Positions 36,726-46,796 of a stretch of DNA of 64,000 nt are shown here, in pieces (position 1 is the stretch's first letter; the number at the start of each line of letters is the position of its first letter). The translations under genes were made by a program, and so were the position numbers. The DNA is from Pachypanchax playfairii. Taxonomy: Eukaryota > Chordata > Actinopteri > Cyprinodontiformes > Aplocheilidae. The DNA is taken from contig SSNP01000105.1 of NCBI GenBank assembly GCA_006937955.1, forward strand, positions 552,646-616,645, read 5' to 3'. Below the pieces are notes generated by a model that saw only the letters and a list, made by a program, of their open reading frames with translations, ran no database searches and was not told the origin of the DNA.

Positions 36726-36815
36726 ACACTCACTGGCCATTTTATTAGGCAGACCAGTCCAGCTGTGCTCGATAGCACAAATTTCTAATCAGCTAATCAC
36801 ATGATAAATTACTCT
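36726..36815. repeat. Fragment of a common teleost interspersed repeat
   Basis: ACTCACTGGCCATTTTATTA followed by GGCAGACC and TTTCTAATCAGCTAATCACATG is the diagnostic start of a very abundant fish repeat (usual form: CTCACTGGCCACTTTATTAG). Only the first 90 or so bases are present. Confidence 0.55.
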
Positions 36816-37069
36816 GTAGTTTTTATTGTATGACTCTAATGATCATTAATATTAATTTGACTTCTGTTGAATTCCAACAAGACTAAATGATTTTAACTAT
36901 CAGGCAGATCTTTGGAAGAATCTCCATCATCATCAGCTTAGACTCCAAAACAGATTAGAAACATGTGTAAATACATTTAGATCTTAAACTATCAACTATG
37001 TACAAACTTTAGTTTTTCCACAGCTGACTTGAGTTAAATCTTATATTTTGGTTTTTATGTTTACAGTTG

Positions 37070-37128
37070 GATTTGAACCCACTTAAGGTGATCCAGTTAC
37101 CCACAGTTAAGACCAGTTAAAGTAAGGT
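37070..37128 (+). other. Leftover or alternative RNase-type 5' untranslated exon
   Basis: A segment between an acceptor (TGTTTACAG) and a donor (AAG|GTAAGA) matches the sequence at 32190-32235 upstream of the first RNase gene: TTGAACC, CA..GGTGA.CCAGTTA and CCA...TTAA occur in the same order. No RNase coding exon follows before the Tc1 insertion. It may be a remnant of a third gene copy or a distant alternative 5' exon of the second RNase gene. Confidence 0.4.
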
Positions 37129-37440
37129 AAGAACCTCTAGTGTCTTATTTAGATGTGTTGTTCTTAAGATTTTATGCCAAAATTTAACAAGGTGAGGTTT
37201 ACTGGTTGTGAAAGTGTAGTTAAGACACCAACAGATGTCACATGACTTTTCAGTAAAACATCAATTCACATTTTAAACTTATTTTCATCACACTGTTCTT
37301 CCAGCATTGTTTACTTTTGCTGTGCTCTCAATTTTCCAGTATAAACTGTATAAAAGAGAACACGTCTGTAATGATGAGATGAATAGGTCAATAAACACAA
37401 CCAAAAAAAGGAAAAAAAAATCTTTCAAGAAATCAGTTCA

Positions 37441-37495
37441 TTAAAGAGGCCATTTCACCTCAGAAAAACAGTTTTTAATGGAATGGCCTCTTTAA
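37441..37495. mobile_element. Miniature TTAA foldback element
   Basis: TTAAAGAGGCCATT at the left is inverted as AATGGCCTCTTTAA at the right, giving a 55-bp hairpin-capable unit. It shares ends and internal sequence with the larger element at 34696-35270 and is probably an internal-deletion derivative. Confidence 0.55.
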
Positions 37496-38128
37496 CAATG
37501 TTGTAAAATAGCGATATGAAGATCTAACCACCTTCTTCACTAAGTCCTGTGGGAGTTTCCTAAACCATCAACTCAAGAGAAAACAAAAATCATTGAGATG
37601 ATTTAAACGGGTATCCAGATTGCCCAAATGGTAGATTTAAGTCAGCTGTTATAAATTTAACAATGTATAAAGTTAATTTTGCCACCAAACGTAATGAGTA
37701 TTATAATTATAGTTTAATAAAGTTAATTAATCCAAGTTACTGTCTTCAATACTTTATTTTCTCTTTTTCTATATTAGAAAGAAGGAGGAAGAAAAAATTT
37801 GATCTCATTTTTGTCAAACAGAGATGTAAAGACTTACCTGAAATGCAGTCTGTTTTATTTTTAAAACAGACCCTCATAAGATCCTCTCTCCTCCCCACAC
37901 CTCCTCCTGCACGCCTTATCCAATAGAGTAAAAAAAAAGCAATAAAATCCTCCATGGTGTGTCTTCTAGTCCAAAAAGTGACCCGAAGCTCCTCTACTCC
38001 ACCAACATGTCGCTCCATGTTAGCTTAGCAGCTAATGAAAAACGATTCCACTCAGAACTTGCTCGTCACATGGGAAACCACAGAGGAATCACCTATGGTA
38101 AGCAAATAAGGTAAATAATCACCACATA

Positions 38129-39730
38129 CAGTGGGGCAAAAAAGTATTTAGTCAGCCACCAATTGTGTAAGTTCTCCCACTTAAAAAGATCAGAGAGGCC
38201 TGTAATTTTCATCATAGGTATACCTCAACTATGAGAGACAAAATGAGGAAAAAAAATCCAGAAAATCACATTGTCTGATTTTTAAAGAATTTATTTGCAA
38301 ATTATGGTGGAAAATAAGTATTTGGTCACCTACAAACAAGTACGATTTCTGGCTTTCACAGACCTGTAACTTCTTTAAGAGGCTCCTCGGTCCTCCACTC
38401 GTTACCTGTATTAATGGCACCTGTGTGAACTCGTTATCAGTATAAAAGACACCTGTCCACAACCTCAAACAGTCACGCTCCAAACTCCACTATGGCCAAG
38501 ACCAAAGAGCTGTCAAAGGACACCAGAAACAAAATTGTAGACCTTCACCAGGCTGGGAAGACTGAATCTGCAATAGGTAAGCAGCTTGGTGTGAAGAAAT
38601 CAACTGTGGGAGCAATTATTAGAAAATGGAAGACATACAAGACCACTGATAATCTCCCTCGATCTGGGGCTCCACGCAAGATCTCACCCCGTGGGGTCAA
38701 AATGATCACAAGAACGGTGAGCAAAAATCCCAGAACCACACGGAGGGACCTAGTGAATGACCTGCAGAGAGCTGGGACCAAAGTAACAAAGGCTACCATC
38801 AGTAACACACTACGCCGCCAGGGACTCAAATCCTGCAGTGCCAGACGTGTCCCCCTGCTGAAGCCAGGACACGTCCAGGCCCATCTGCGGTTTGCTAGAG
38901 AGCATTTGGATGATCCAGAAGAGGATTGGGAGAACATCATATGGTCAGATGAAACCAAAATAGAACTTTTTGGTAGAAACTCAACTTGTTGTGTTTGGAA
39001 GGGAAAGAATGCTGAGTTGGATCCAAAGAACACCATACCTACTGTAAAGCATGGGGGTGGAAACATCATGCTTTGGGGCTGTTTTTCTGCAAGGGGACCA
39101 GGACGACTGATCCGTGTAAAGGAAAGAATGAATGGGGCCATGTATCGTAAGATTTTGAGTGAAAACCTCCTTCCATCAGCAAGGGCATTGAAAATGAGAC
39201 GTGGCTGGGTCTCTCAGCATGACAATGATCCCAAACACACCGCCCGGGCAACGTAGGAGTGGCTTCGTAAGAAGCATTTCAAGGTCCTGGAGTGGCCTAG
39301 CCAGTCTCCAGATCTCAACCCCATAGAAAATCTCTGGAGGGAGTTGAAAGTCCGTGTTGCCCAGCGTCAGCCCCAAAACATCACTGCTCTAGAGGAGATC
39401 TGCATGGAGGAATGGGCCAAAATACCAGCAACAGTGTGTGAAAACCTTGTGAAGACTTACAGAAAACGTTTGACCTCTGTCATTGCCAACAAAGGCTATA
39501 TAACAAAGTATTGAGATTAACTTTTGTTATTGACCAAATACTTATTTTCCACCATAATTTGCAAATAAATTCTTTAAAAATCAGACAATGTGATTTTCTG
39601 GATTTTTTTTCCTCATTTTGTCTCTCATAGTTGAGGTATACCTATGATGAAAATTACAGGCCTCTCTGATCTTTTTAAGTGGGAGAACTTACACAATTGG
39701 TGGCTGACTAAATACTTTTTTGCCCCACTG
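38129..39730 (+). mobile_element. Nearly intact Tc1/mariner transposon
   Basis: A 1602-bp element flanked by TA on both sides (38127-38128 and 39731-39732). The inverted repeats of about 200 bp (38129-38328 and 39531-39730) start CAGTGGGGCAAAAAAGTATT and are almost identical to one another. This family is widespread in fish and amphibians, often through horizontal transfer. The transposase gene lies between the repeats. The near-perfect ends and single coding defect point to recent activity. Confidence 0.95.
38492..39514 (+). pseudogene. Tc1 transposase with one premature stop
   Basis: A DD34E transposase of 340 codons that would cut and insert the element at TA sites. It has an N-terminal paired-like helix-turn-helix region (about residues 1-110), then a catalytic core with first Asp in WSDETKIELFG, second Asp in HDNDPKH and the Glu in PDLNPIENLW. 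The frame is open except for one TAG at 39254-39256, shortly after the HTA motif of the second catalytic block. The same frame then continues to a natural TGA at 39512. The stop removes the catalytic Glu, so this copy should not make active enzyme. Its inverted ends could still be mobilised by another copy. Confidence 0.9.
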
Positions 39731-39929
39731 TATCCCCGGTGCTTCCAGCTTCTTGACCTGCAGACTCCACAGCACCAGCCTCGCTGTGCTGCAGTATTTA
39801 CGATATTAGGCAACCCAAAATGGTTCCTGCTGCTCTGCCAGCTACTGGCTGGTAGACGTCAACGTCGTGCCCGCTAAATATACATTTTTTATATAATATT
39901 TTACTTCAAATATAATTTTTCAAGGAAAT

Positions 39930-40660
39930 GCTGTATTTACAGCGCAGGGTGAACCATGACTCCACCAGACAAGAGCAGCAATGACCACCAGAGCAGCCGC
40001 CCCACAACCACAGTGCAGTGAACTCCAGGGGGCCGTATAGTGACGAGCCCATAGGCCCCGCCGGCAACCAGCCACACCCAGGAGGACCGAGACACAGATC
40101 AGGAGATCCCAGGGCTCCCACCCCCCAACAGGGACCCAACCCATCCAGGAGGGACCAGGCCACTTCAAGCAGCCAAGCCAAGCCCCGAACCCCAAGGGCC
40201 ACCAACGTGCCATCAAGGTGGGGAGCCACCCAGAAGGGACAGCCCAGCAAGGATGGAGAGGCTGCCTCCCTGTAGAGAAGCCAAGGGGGCCACAAGAGAG
40301 AGGAGCCTGAAGCCCAACCTGACAGACAGACAAGAACACACATTCATACACAGACACACATTCCCACCCTCATGCACACTCACATACTCTCACACCCACG
40401 CAGACAAAAACAAAAACAGGAATAGACAATGGACACTTACATCTGCTCCCCATACACACTCTATACTCCCAGATCTAGGCACCATCACCCAAGAAAGGCA
40501 ACCAGTCCCAGAACCAGGAGTTTCCCCTTCTGCCTTGAGGCGTAGCCATGGGGGGCACCCGAAGCCCCCCAGTCACTGAGCAGCCCCCCCACACCACGGA
40601 CAAAAAGCAGCCAACGGGGGTGTCGAGAAGACCCCACACCTCACTCCTTCCGCTCAAATG
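39930..40660. repeat. GC-rich, proline-codon-like dispersed repeat
   Basis: A strand-biased block (C and A rich on +) contains phrases such as CCCACCCCCCAACAGGGACC and GGATGGAGAGGCTGCCTCCC, then a CACACA-rich section near 40330-40440. It stands out from the AT-rich surroundings and supports long overlapping open frames on both strands that look like compositional artefacts. It resembles a repeat seen widely in teleosts, but the family cannot be named here. Confidence 0.45.
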
Positions 40661-41940
40661 TCCTGATGGTGCATGATGTACTAAAATGCAATAATTTAAT
40701 TATTTGAATGTGTTTACTTGTCACAATGTCATGTCTACTTCCACCAGATTCACACTCATACTTCATTCACTCATCAGGTCTCATGTCATTACCTTGGGCC
40801 AGGTAATCAGCCTTCCTGTTGCTCACCTGCCCCTGGATGCATTTATACTCTTACTCTGTGTAATGTAGCAAATCCTCACTTTGTTGAAAAAAAAGTGAAG
40901 TCTGTCACGTTATCTTCATTAATACATCATTGTGGATTTTCCTCTGACCTGTCTGGCTGCAGTTGGGTCCTACTTCACAGCCAGGCCCATGAAATTTCAT
41001 ATTTCATCACATTAATAATGTTTTAAAAGTACAGACAGAACACATCAAGAATAACAGTTAATGCTGACGTGTTTAATACTTTACATAAAGAGCTGTACAT
41101 TATCTATCTTAGAGATGATATGTGAGTTTTTCTTTATTCAAATCAGAACAATGAGCTCAATCTCTGATAGTTATGAAGCTGCTTTATTATCTGCGTTTAG
41201 AAGGATAAACTGCCACTTCCTTATTATCTTTGTAATATGTGTAATTACATATTCAAGTTGAGCTGCAATGCCAGAGAGATACTACTATCTTGATAGAGTT
41301 TATTTAACTTCTGTATAGATGAATGTTGTAATTTCATAATTTCAAGTTGAACCTCCCTCCAATTTCTTAGACAAAATCAGGTGTCAGGTGTAGCTATTTC
41401 TCATAGTCTATATAAAAACAAACAGATTTATTGTATGTCATGAATTTAAAACATAAAACGCTTAAGTTCAATGATTTATTTATCCTAATTTATTTAAAAC
41501 CACAATCTTAGCAAGAGAAAAGTGTGGGATAATGTACAAGGGTGAAATAAAAACCTCCACAGGTGTTATTTTGAGAGTTCTATATGGTTCACAGGAGTTT
41601 TGGTGAAAAAATACATTTCTGTGAATAGACTGAAAAAAACAAGTCATGAATTGATGCGTCCAGTTAATCTTGATTCATTGATATTTTTAGACACTACGAT
41701 TCCTCCTCGGTCATTCTCATTAAGTCATGAATGTATTTTATTTAAAAAGTTTTAAACATGTGTGCACTCAGTTGCTGTTTAGAATTGAAGATAAGTCCCT
41801 GCCCCACCCTTGATACAAGTGTCTCTTCATTAACTTGTATATTTTGCATATCTCCTGTGGGACTTTTTTAACTGACATCTGTTCAGTTAACTGTTTATCT
41901 TCAAACTGAATAGATATGCAGGTAAATTTTTACCCACCTG
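40660..41940. other. AT-rich intergenic stretch before the second RNase gene
   Basis: No gene or bounded element was recognised. The right end merges with the promoter of the second RNase gene. Confidence 0.5.
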
Positions 41941-41945
41941 TGCCC

Positions 41946-41952
41946 TATATAA
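41946..41952 (+). promoter_or_regulatory. TATA box of the second RNase gene
   Basis: TATATAA lies about 25 bases before an ACATCAGCTTC segment that resembles the start region of the first RNase gene. The leader exon would end at 42103 (CGG|GTAAGT). Confidence 0.5.
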
Positions 41953-42396
41953 TGAAATAATTTCAGTTCGACATCAGCTTCAAACATTTTTTTGTCACTG
42001 AAGATCTTTACCAACCGGTGTTTCACTCAGCCTAGTCCTCTCAGGACCTCTGATCATCAACCAAATTCAACATATTCTTTTTTCAACTGAGTAAAAGTTA
42101 CGGGTAAGTAACAAATTAAAATTGATTATTTGTCAAACTATATTGAATTCGCCTCAAACTAGACCAGTTTTATTTTTCTTTATTTGAGCTTTTGTTACAC
42201 ATAACCTGGAAAAACATGGACATGCTGTTGCCTAAATTATTGATATCAAAACAAGAAATGCTGCACGTCAGCCAAACAAACACTAAGTCTTTGAAAATTT
42301 GGGAAAATACTAAACCTAAGATACCTCTCATTTTTAGCCAGAACATTTTAATATGTTTTGTTTTTTTTTTTCTTCTTTTTTTTTTGGCAGATAATC

Positions 42397-42780
42397 ATGA
42401 AGACCCAACTTGGCTTTTTGCTGCTGGTTCTTCTTTCAGCTGCAGAGCTCTCTGAAGCTGTAAAGTTACATGTTGTTGACAAGATGGAGCCAAAAGACTG
42501 TGATGGAATGATGGAACTCAATGTCAATGACAAAAAATGTGAATACTCAGAAACCTTCATTGTAAGTCCAATGAAAGCTGTTCATGATGTCTGTAAAGGC
42601 AAAACGGGGAAGATGGATAAACCAAGTGGCCAAACCTTTAAAGTAGTTGACTGTACCCATGATGGAAAAAGTGTCTATCCTGAGTGTAAATATAAAGGTT
42701 TTGCTCACACAAAGACAAAACTTTACCTAAAATGTAACGATAATATAGCTGTGGACTTTGCAGGAGCAGAAAGAAATTAG
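42397..42780 (+). CDS. Secreted RNase A-like protein lacking two catalytic residues
   Basis: A 127-residue secreted protein in one coding exon, whose acceptor GGCAG ends at 42390. A signal peptide spans about 1-20. Six cysteines (35, 48, 66, 86, 97, 113) match the three core RNase disulfides, and spacing aligns with the first RNase gene. H25 (LHVVDKM) keeps the first catalytic histidine position. The signature CKxxNTFI has become CEYSETFI, putting Glu49 where catalytic Lys belongs, and the PVHYD end has become AVDFA, putting Asp120 where the second catalytic His belongs. The mature N-terminus is also nearly missing its first helix. The frame is intact and the promoter and poly(A) signal are present, so the protein is probably made but not an RNase. 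A binding or antimicrobial role is a guess. Confidence 0.82.
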   Translation: MKTQLGFLLLVLLSAAELSEAVKLHVVDKMEPKDCDGMMELNVNDKKCEYSETFIVSPMKAVHDVCKGKTGKMDKPSGQTFKVVDCTHDGKSVYPECKYKGFAHTKTKLYLKCNDNIAVDFAGAERN

Positions 42781-42877
42781 GCAGCTACTCTGAACTGATG
42801 ATTTTTTTCATGGTTACATCTTCATGTTTTACGCTAACCAGTATGTCTTTACTCACAAACTGTAAGACAAAATCTTA

Positions 42878-42883
42878 AATAAA
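42878..42883 (+). terminator. Polyadenylation signal of the second RNase gene
   Basis: AATAAA lies about 100 bases after the stop codon. Confidence 0.55.
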
Positions 42884-43304
42884 TTCATCATAACATGCAT
42901 ACTGTCTCTGAAACTTTGTTTCACTGAAAATATGTCTTTGTCAAAATTGTCACAGTTGTTATGATGTTTCTGCTATTAGTTCAAACACAGGAGGGAAAAT
43001 CAAAACAAGATCCAATAAATCATTGTATTTTATTAGTGGATTCACGAGGAAACCACTATAATTAAAATGCATTAGGACTGTGAAATATAGATATGCTGAA
43101 TTTGCATATCTTGTTGAACTTGCAAATTTCTCACTGTGATCTTTCATTAATGTGCAGCTATTTATATGAGTGCATGGATAGTTTCTTTTTAGATTCAACT
43201 TTGTGATAGTCCAGGATCAGGAGTAGTTCATCAAGAAGTCCACTGATGCTGAGTCCACAGGAAAAAAATCAAGAGTTGAAAGATTTTTTGCTCAACATGA
43301 TGAT

Positions 43305-43515
43305 CAAACAAAATTCGTTCGTCCCTCCGTCCGTCTTCTTCCACTTATCCGGGGTCGGGTCGCGGGGGCAGCTGTCTAAGCAGGGCAGCCCAGACTTCCC
43401 TCTCCCCGGCCACAACTGCCAGCTCATCCGGGGGGATCCCAAGGCGTTCCCAGGCCAGCCGGGAGACGTAGTCCCTCCAGCGTGTCCTGGGTCTTCCCTG
43501 GGGCCTCCGTCCCGT
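43305..43515 (-). mobile_element. LINE 3'-end fragment
   Basis: The minus strand encodes GRRPQGRPRTRWRDYVSRLA followed by WERLGIPPDELAVVAGEREV and LPPRPDPG, the usual C-terminal end of a teleost non-LTR retrotransposon reverse transcriptase protein. Only about 60 codons remain. The plus-strand left flank has an ATTCGTTCGTCCCTCCGTCC tail. It lies just downstream of the connexin gene's 3' end. Confidence 0.65.
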
Positions 43516-43633
43516 GGAAACAAAAACAAACAAAATTGATCAGATTTTATTTTTTACCACTTTTTGAAACCACGATTGCAAAGAGCAAATATATAACAAA
43601 TTTGCTGCCCAATAGATTTTAAATAGATTCATT

Positions 43634-45524
43634 TTAGGTTGTAAGTGTTATATTTGTCTCTGTATTTTCTTCCTTCTCAGCAAGTGGCTCCATCTGACAG
43701 CCTGAAGTGTCACAGTTGTTTAGTTGCTTTTTTGTTGACCTCCAACGTCTGAATGTAAGAACCTACAAAAAAAATCCTACATGTTCTTAACAGCACTTTA
43801 ACACCCAACTATGTAGCTTTATTTCACTATGATAGAGAATGATCTCACCATCTCCACCAGAGTCAGCAGGCTGGACAGAGATGTTAAAAAGAGCATGATG
43901 CTCATGAAGACAGATTTCTCTGTTGACTGCAAGACGTAACATTCGACAAGGTGGGGACACGGATAGACCGACGCTGAGTAGCTGCTATAGATGAGGAAAT
44001 TAAAACTCAAAGTTTGTCCTGCTGCAAATCCCACCTGAAGGCACAAAGAAACAGACAATAAACATGAAGTTTTTTTATCAGGGTGGCAGTTAACTGATGT
44101 TATTAAAGCAACTTTCTCAGCAGCACTAATAATAAAACTAAATAACTCACTCGAAAATAAACTTCTGCCTAAATGGCTTTCACATGGCATTCATCCAGAG
44201 GACCTTATAATCCCATGAGTCATTGCTTTACTTTTACAATGTTGTCTCATGAGGGTTTTAAAATAGTATTTTTTGTTTTTACTGCTTTCAGTGGCTAGCT
44301 GTGATGCTTGCTAATACATAAACAAGAACCATAACAGGAGTTTCTCTATCTGCTGTTATTTTTCTTTATATACGCGTCCTTCATAATGTTAGAACTAACA
44401 CTACTTTGTTAGCTTCTATGTTAACATTTTGCTGATGCTCATGCAGTTACTGTTGAGTTAAGGTTCAGGGGACTGCTTTTACTTCACCATCTTTATGATC
44501 TGCATCAGCAGTCAATAAACTAGCTGTTTTAAGGCAGAAATACTTATAAGTTTCCATTAGTTACAGCTGGTTAGTTAGTTAAATTCAGAGTATTTAAATA
44601 GTGCTAGAAATTATGTTGGGAATTAGTGCATAACTTACAGTTTTGTGATATTAAATACAATTAGTCTGTTGTGTTGAAAATCAAACTTATGGCGGATGAA
44701 GCTTTCATGACTAGAATTACATGTATAATTCAAATGAGGGTAATAATTTTAATGACCTCCAGCAGAAACGTAACTGACAAGATTCCCAAATAGACTCCCA
44801 GGACTCTGCTTTTAGCCACAACTTCTGCTCCATTCTGACAGAAAAATATAGGACACACAAAAATGTCTTTATCAGTGTTAAATCACATAAAACACAAACA
44901 AAGCAGGTCCAGAAAAAGAACATTTTCACATTGCCCCACAGGAAGACAAATATGTGTTAACAATACACCTGTCTCAGATCTGAAAAAGTAAAAGTGATCT
45001 TTTATTGGTTAATTGTTTCATAACATGCTTTGATTTTATTTTTAGGCTCCTGCTTTCTACCTTTTTTGCCATGATGATGAGATGGATCATGTAGGAAATG
45101 AAAATCAGACCAGGAGTCAAAACTGAAGCCATCTGGAGCAGAAAGAAAAAATAAATTATCACCAAATGAGAACAACATCATCAATTGTACAAATAATTTT
45201 GTATTTGTGTTCACCTGCAGTGTCCAGTATTGATCCAAAGAGAAGGGGAAGAGATGGTTGTAGGCAGCTTGGCTGCAGCCAGGCTGAGAAGTTTGACAAT
45301 AAAAGTGTCTCAAGTCACTTTCCCAAACTGGTTTTACTGCTGCTCCAATAATGAGGAGTTGGATCAGCATCAGCACAGGAAGGAAAGTTTTACCTGGGAC
45401 ATAACACATTTAGTTTTTAGCTGGCTTTGAGATAACTCTTCATGTGTCTCATGTTTTCTATCAGTACCCAAGATTCCAGCGCAGGAGTGCCACAGTGCCA
45501 GCAGCTGCCTCAGGAAGCACTGAT
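43634..45524 (-). other. Connexin unit 2 of the tandem gene
   Basis: Residues 229-461: N-terminal segment encoded at the end of the unit 1 exon, then exons of 179, 72, 78, 186 and 129 bases. The 179- and 72-base exons equal those of unit 1. Ala291 and Ala378 stand at the positions of the third E1 and first E2 cysteine. The C-terminal tail begins VLTFRRWRSTKKQ, echoing VLRIRKKQ of unit 1, and ends after about 40 residues. Confidence 0.65.
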
Positions 45525-46796
45525 TCAACCCCCCCTTCAGCTCTGACCGCACAGCCGCCGCAGCGTCCGACTGCTTCTTCCTGATTCTAAGCACACAAAT
45601 AACCTCCACCAGATTCAGCAGAATGGAGATGCAAGAGGCTACAAACATGACAACCAGGTACGCTGTCTTCTCCGTTGCATTGGGTATGATACAGTCTATT
45701 GTGTAAGCACAAGGAATCTCTGAACATGAATACACAGTGGGAATCATGAAATAGTTGAGTCCATAGTGAACCACTCCAAATCCAATCTGTAAAAGAAGGA
45801 ACTCATTAGTATATTATGTAAACAATACTGTCACTAGTAATGTCATGATTTCTCACCTCCATCAGTATGACAGCAGTCACACAGGCCAGGTACATCCCCG
45901 AAGTGTGAGCCTTGATCTCACCTCCACTAGTCTTCACCATCAGAAAAACACAGCACAGCTGTTTGAAACTAAAAAGGATTTACTTCCTTCTTTTAGTTTT
46001 TTTTGGATTTTACCTGGTGTTCCTGGTTGGTGATATGGATCAGGTACAGGAGAAAGACCAGACCAGGAGCCAAAACCAGAAGCAGCTGCAGTAAAGTTGA
46101 GGCTGCTGTTAGAATTTGAACACAGTGTGTGGAGAAAATACAGAAAAAGTAAAACAGCCTAGAAAAGTACCCATACAACACAAACCTTGACACGTCCACA
46201 TGGTTCAAAGTCGGACACATTAATCCCTTCAGGTGTTTCACACCAGATGATTCATTACAACTGCGATTGTGATAAATTTGGAAAACTCTCCTTCACTGTG
46301 AGGCAGTCATGATGTTCATGTGCTGATATTCACCTAAACTAAATCTCTCCTGCTCCTGAGGAGTTATTATTTCTATCTTGTCGCGGGGTTGTCGTTCAGC
46401 ATGAAGGAGAGTTTAGCTACAGGAACTAAAGTAAAAGATTTTCATTAACACAGAAAGGTTTATAAAACATAACCACCTGTAGTGTCCACAGGTGAACAGG
46501 TGACACAGTGTTTGCCTTATCGTAGCAGACAACAGAACAGCCATGATGTTGTGTATTACAGACGAAATCTGTCTCCTGGTCCCGCCAGGCTGTTTGTGCT
46601 GCAGCTCCTAATATCACCAGTCTGATGAGCAGGAACACGGGCAGCACCGATCGACCTGCAGGGAAAACATTCCCATCATTTCTCATCCAAATAAATAATC
46701 TACCGAGCTGAGTGAGAGGAAGTTACCAATAAACGTTGACTGTGACTGCCATTTAAACAGCAAGCTGCTCAGGAAACCCAGTTTCTCACTTTTCAT
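43634..46796 (-). CDS. Tandem (double) connexin, two gap-junction units in one frame
   Basis: Ten exons splice into one frame of 461 residues: 46727-46796, 46477-46655, 46014-46085, 45857-45958, 45468-45786, 45215-45393, 45061-45132, 44757-44834, 43849-44034 and 43634-43762. Each half is a four-segment connexin with short cytoplasmic loop and tail. Unit 1 (about 1-212) has E1 cysteines 56, 63, 67 (C-x6-C-x3-C) and E2 cysteines 162, 167, 173 (C-x4-C-x5-C), the diagnostic connexin pattern. The exon holding its fourth membrane segment runs on through RIRKKQSD into FLRQLLALWHSCAGILG (232-248), which corresponds to a connexin N-terminus (unit 1: FLSSLLFKWQSQSTFIG) and lacks its own ATG. Unit 2 has E1 cysteines 280, 287 and E2 cysteines 383, 389. 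A plain tandem pair of genes is the alternative; it would need an unseen start for unit 2. The exon 4 acceptor is weak. Confidence 0.72.
45525..46796 (-). other. Connexin unit 1 of the tandem gene
   Basis: Residues 1-228: N-terminal helix, membrane segment 1 around 26-44, E1 loop, membrane segment 2 around 79-101, a cytoplasmic loop of about 25 residues, segment 3, E2 loop with C162/C167/C173, and segment 4 around 183-206. If the intron after 45468 is retained, translation would stop at 45370 and yield a single-unit connexin with a short novel tail. Confidence 0.65.

Noticed and set aside
38007..38097. Possible coding exon beginning with ATG and ending at a GTAAGC donor
   Set aside because: No matching downstream exon or family resemblance was found; the Tc1 insertion follows 30 bases later.
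38545..39141. 198-codon minus-strand frame
   Set aside because: Antisense of the Tc1 transposase gene.
39906..40357. Two overlapping 145-codon frames on the minus strand, plus plus-strand frames
   Set aside because: Both arise from GC-rich repeat composition, overlap in different frames and have no domain pattern.
45370..46796. Two separate, neighbouring connexin genes
   Set aside because: The exon model leaves the second gene without any ATG or first exon, while the in-frame N-terminal segment at the end of exon 5 has the correct phase and similarity. Kept as the main alternative, not as the primary call.
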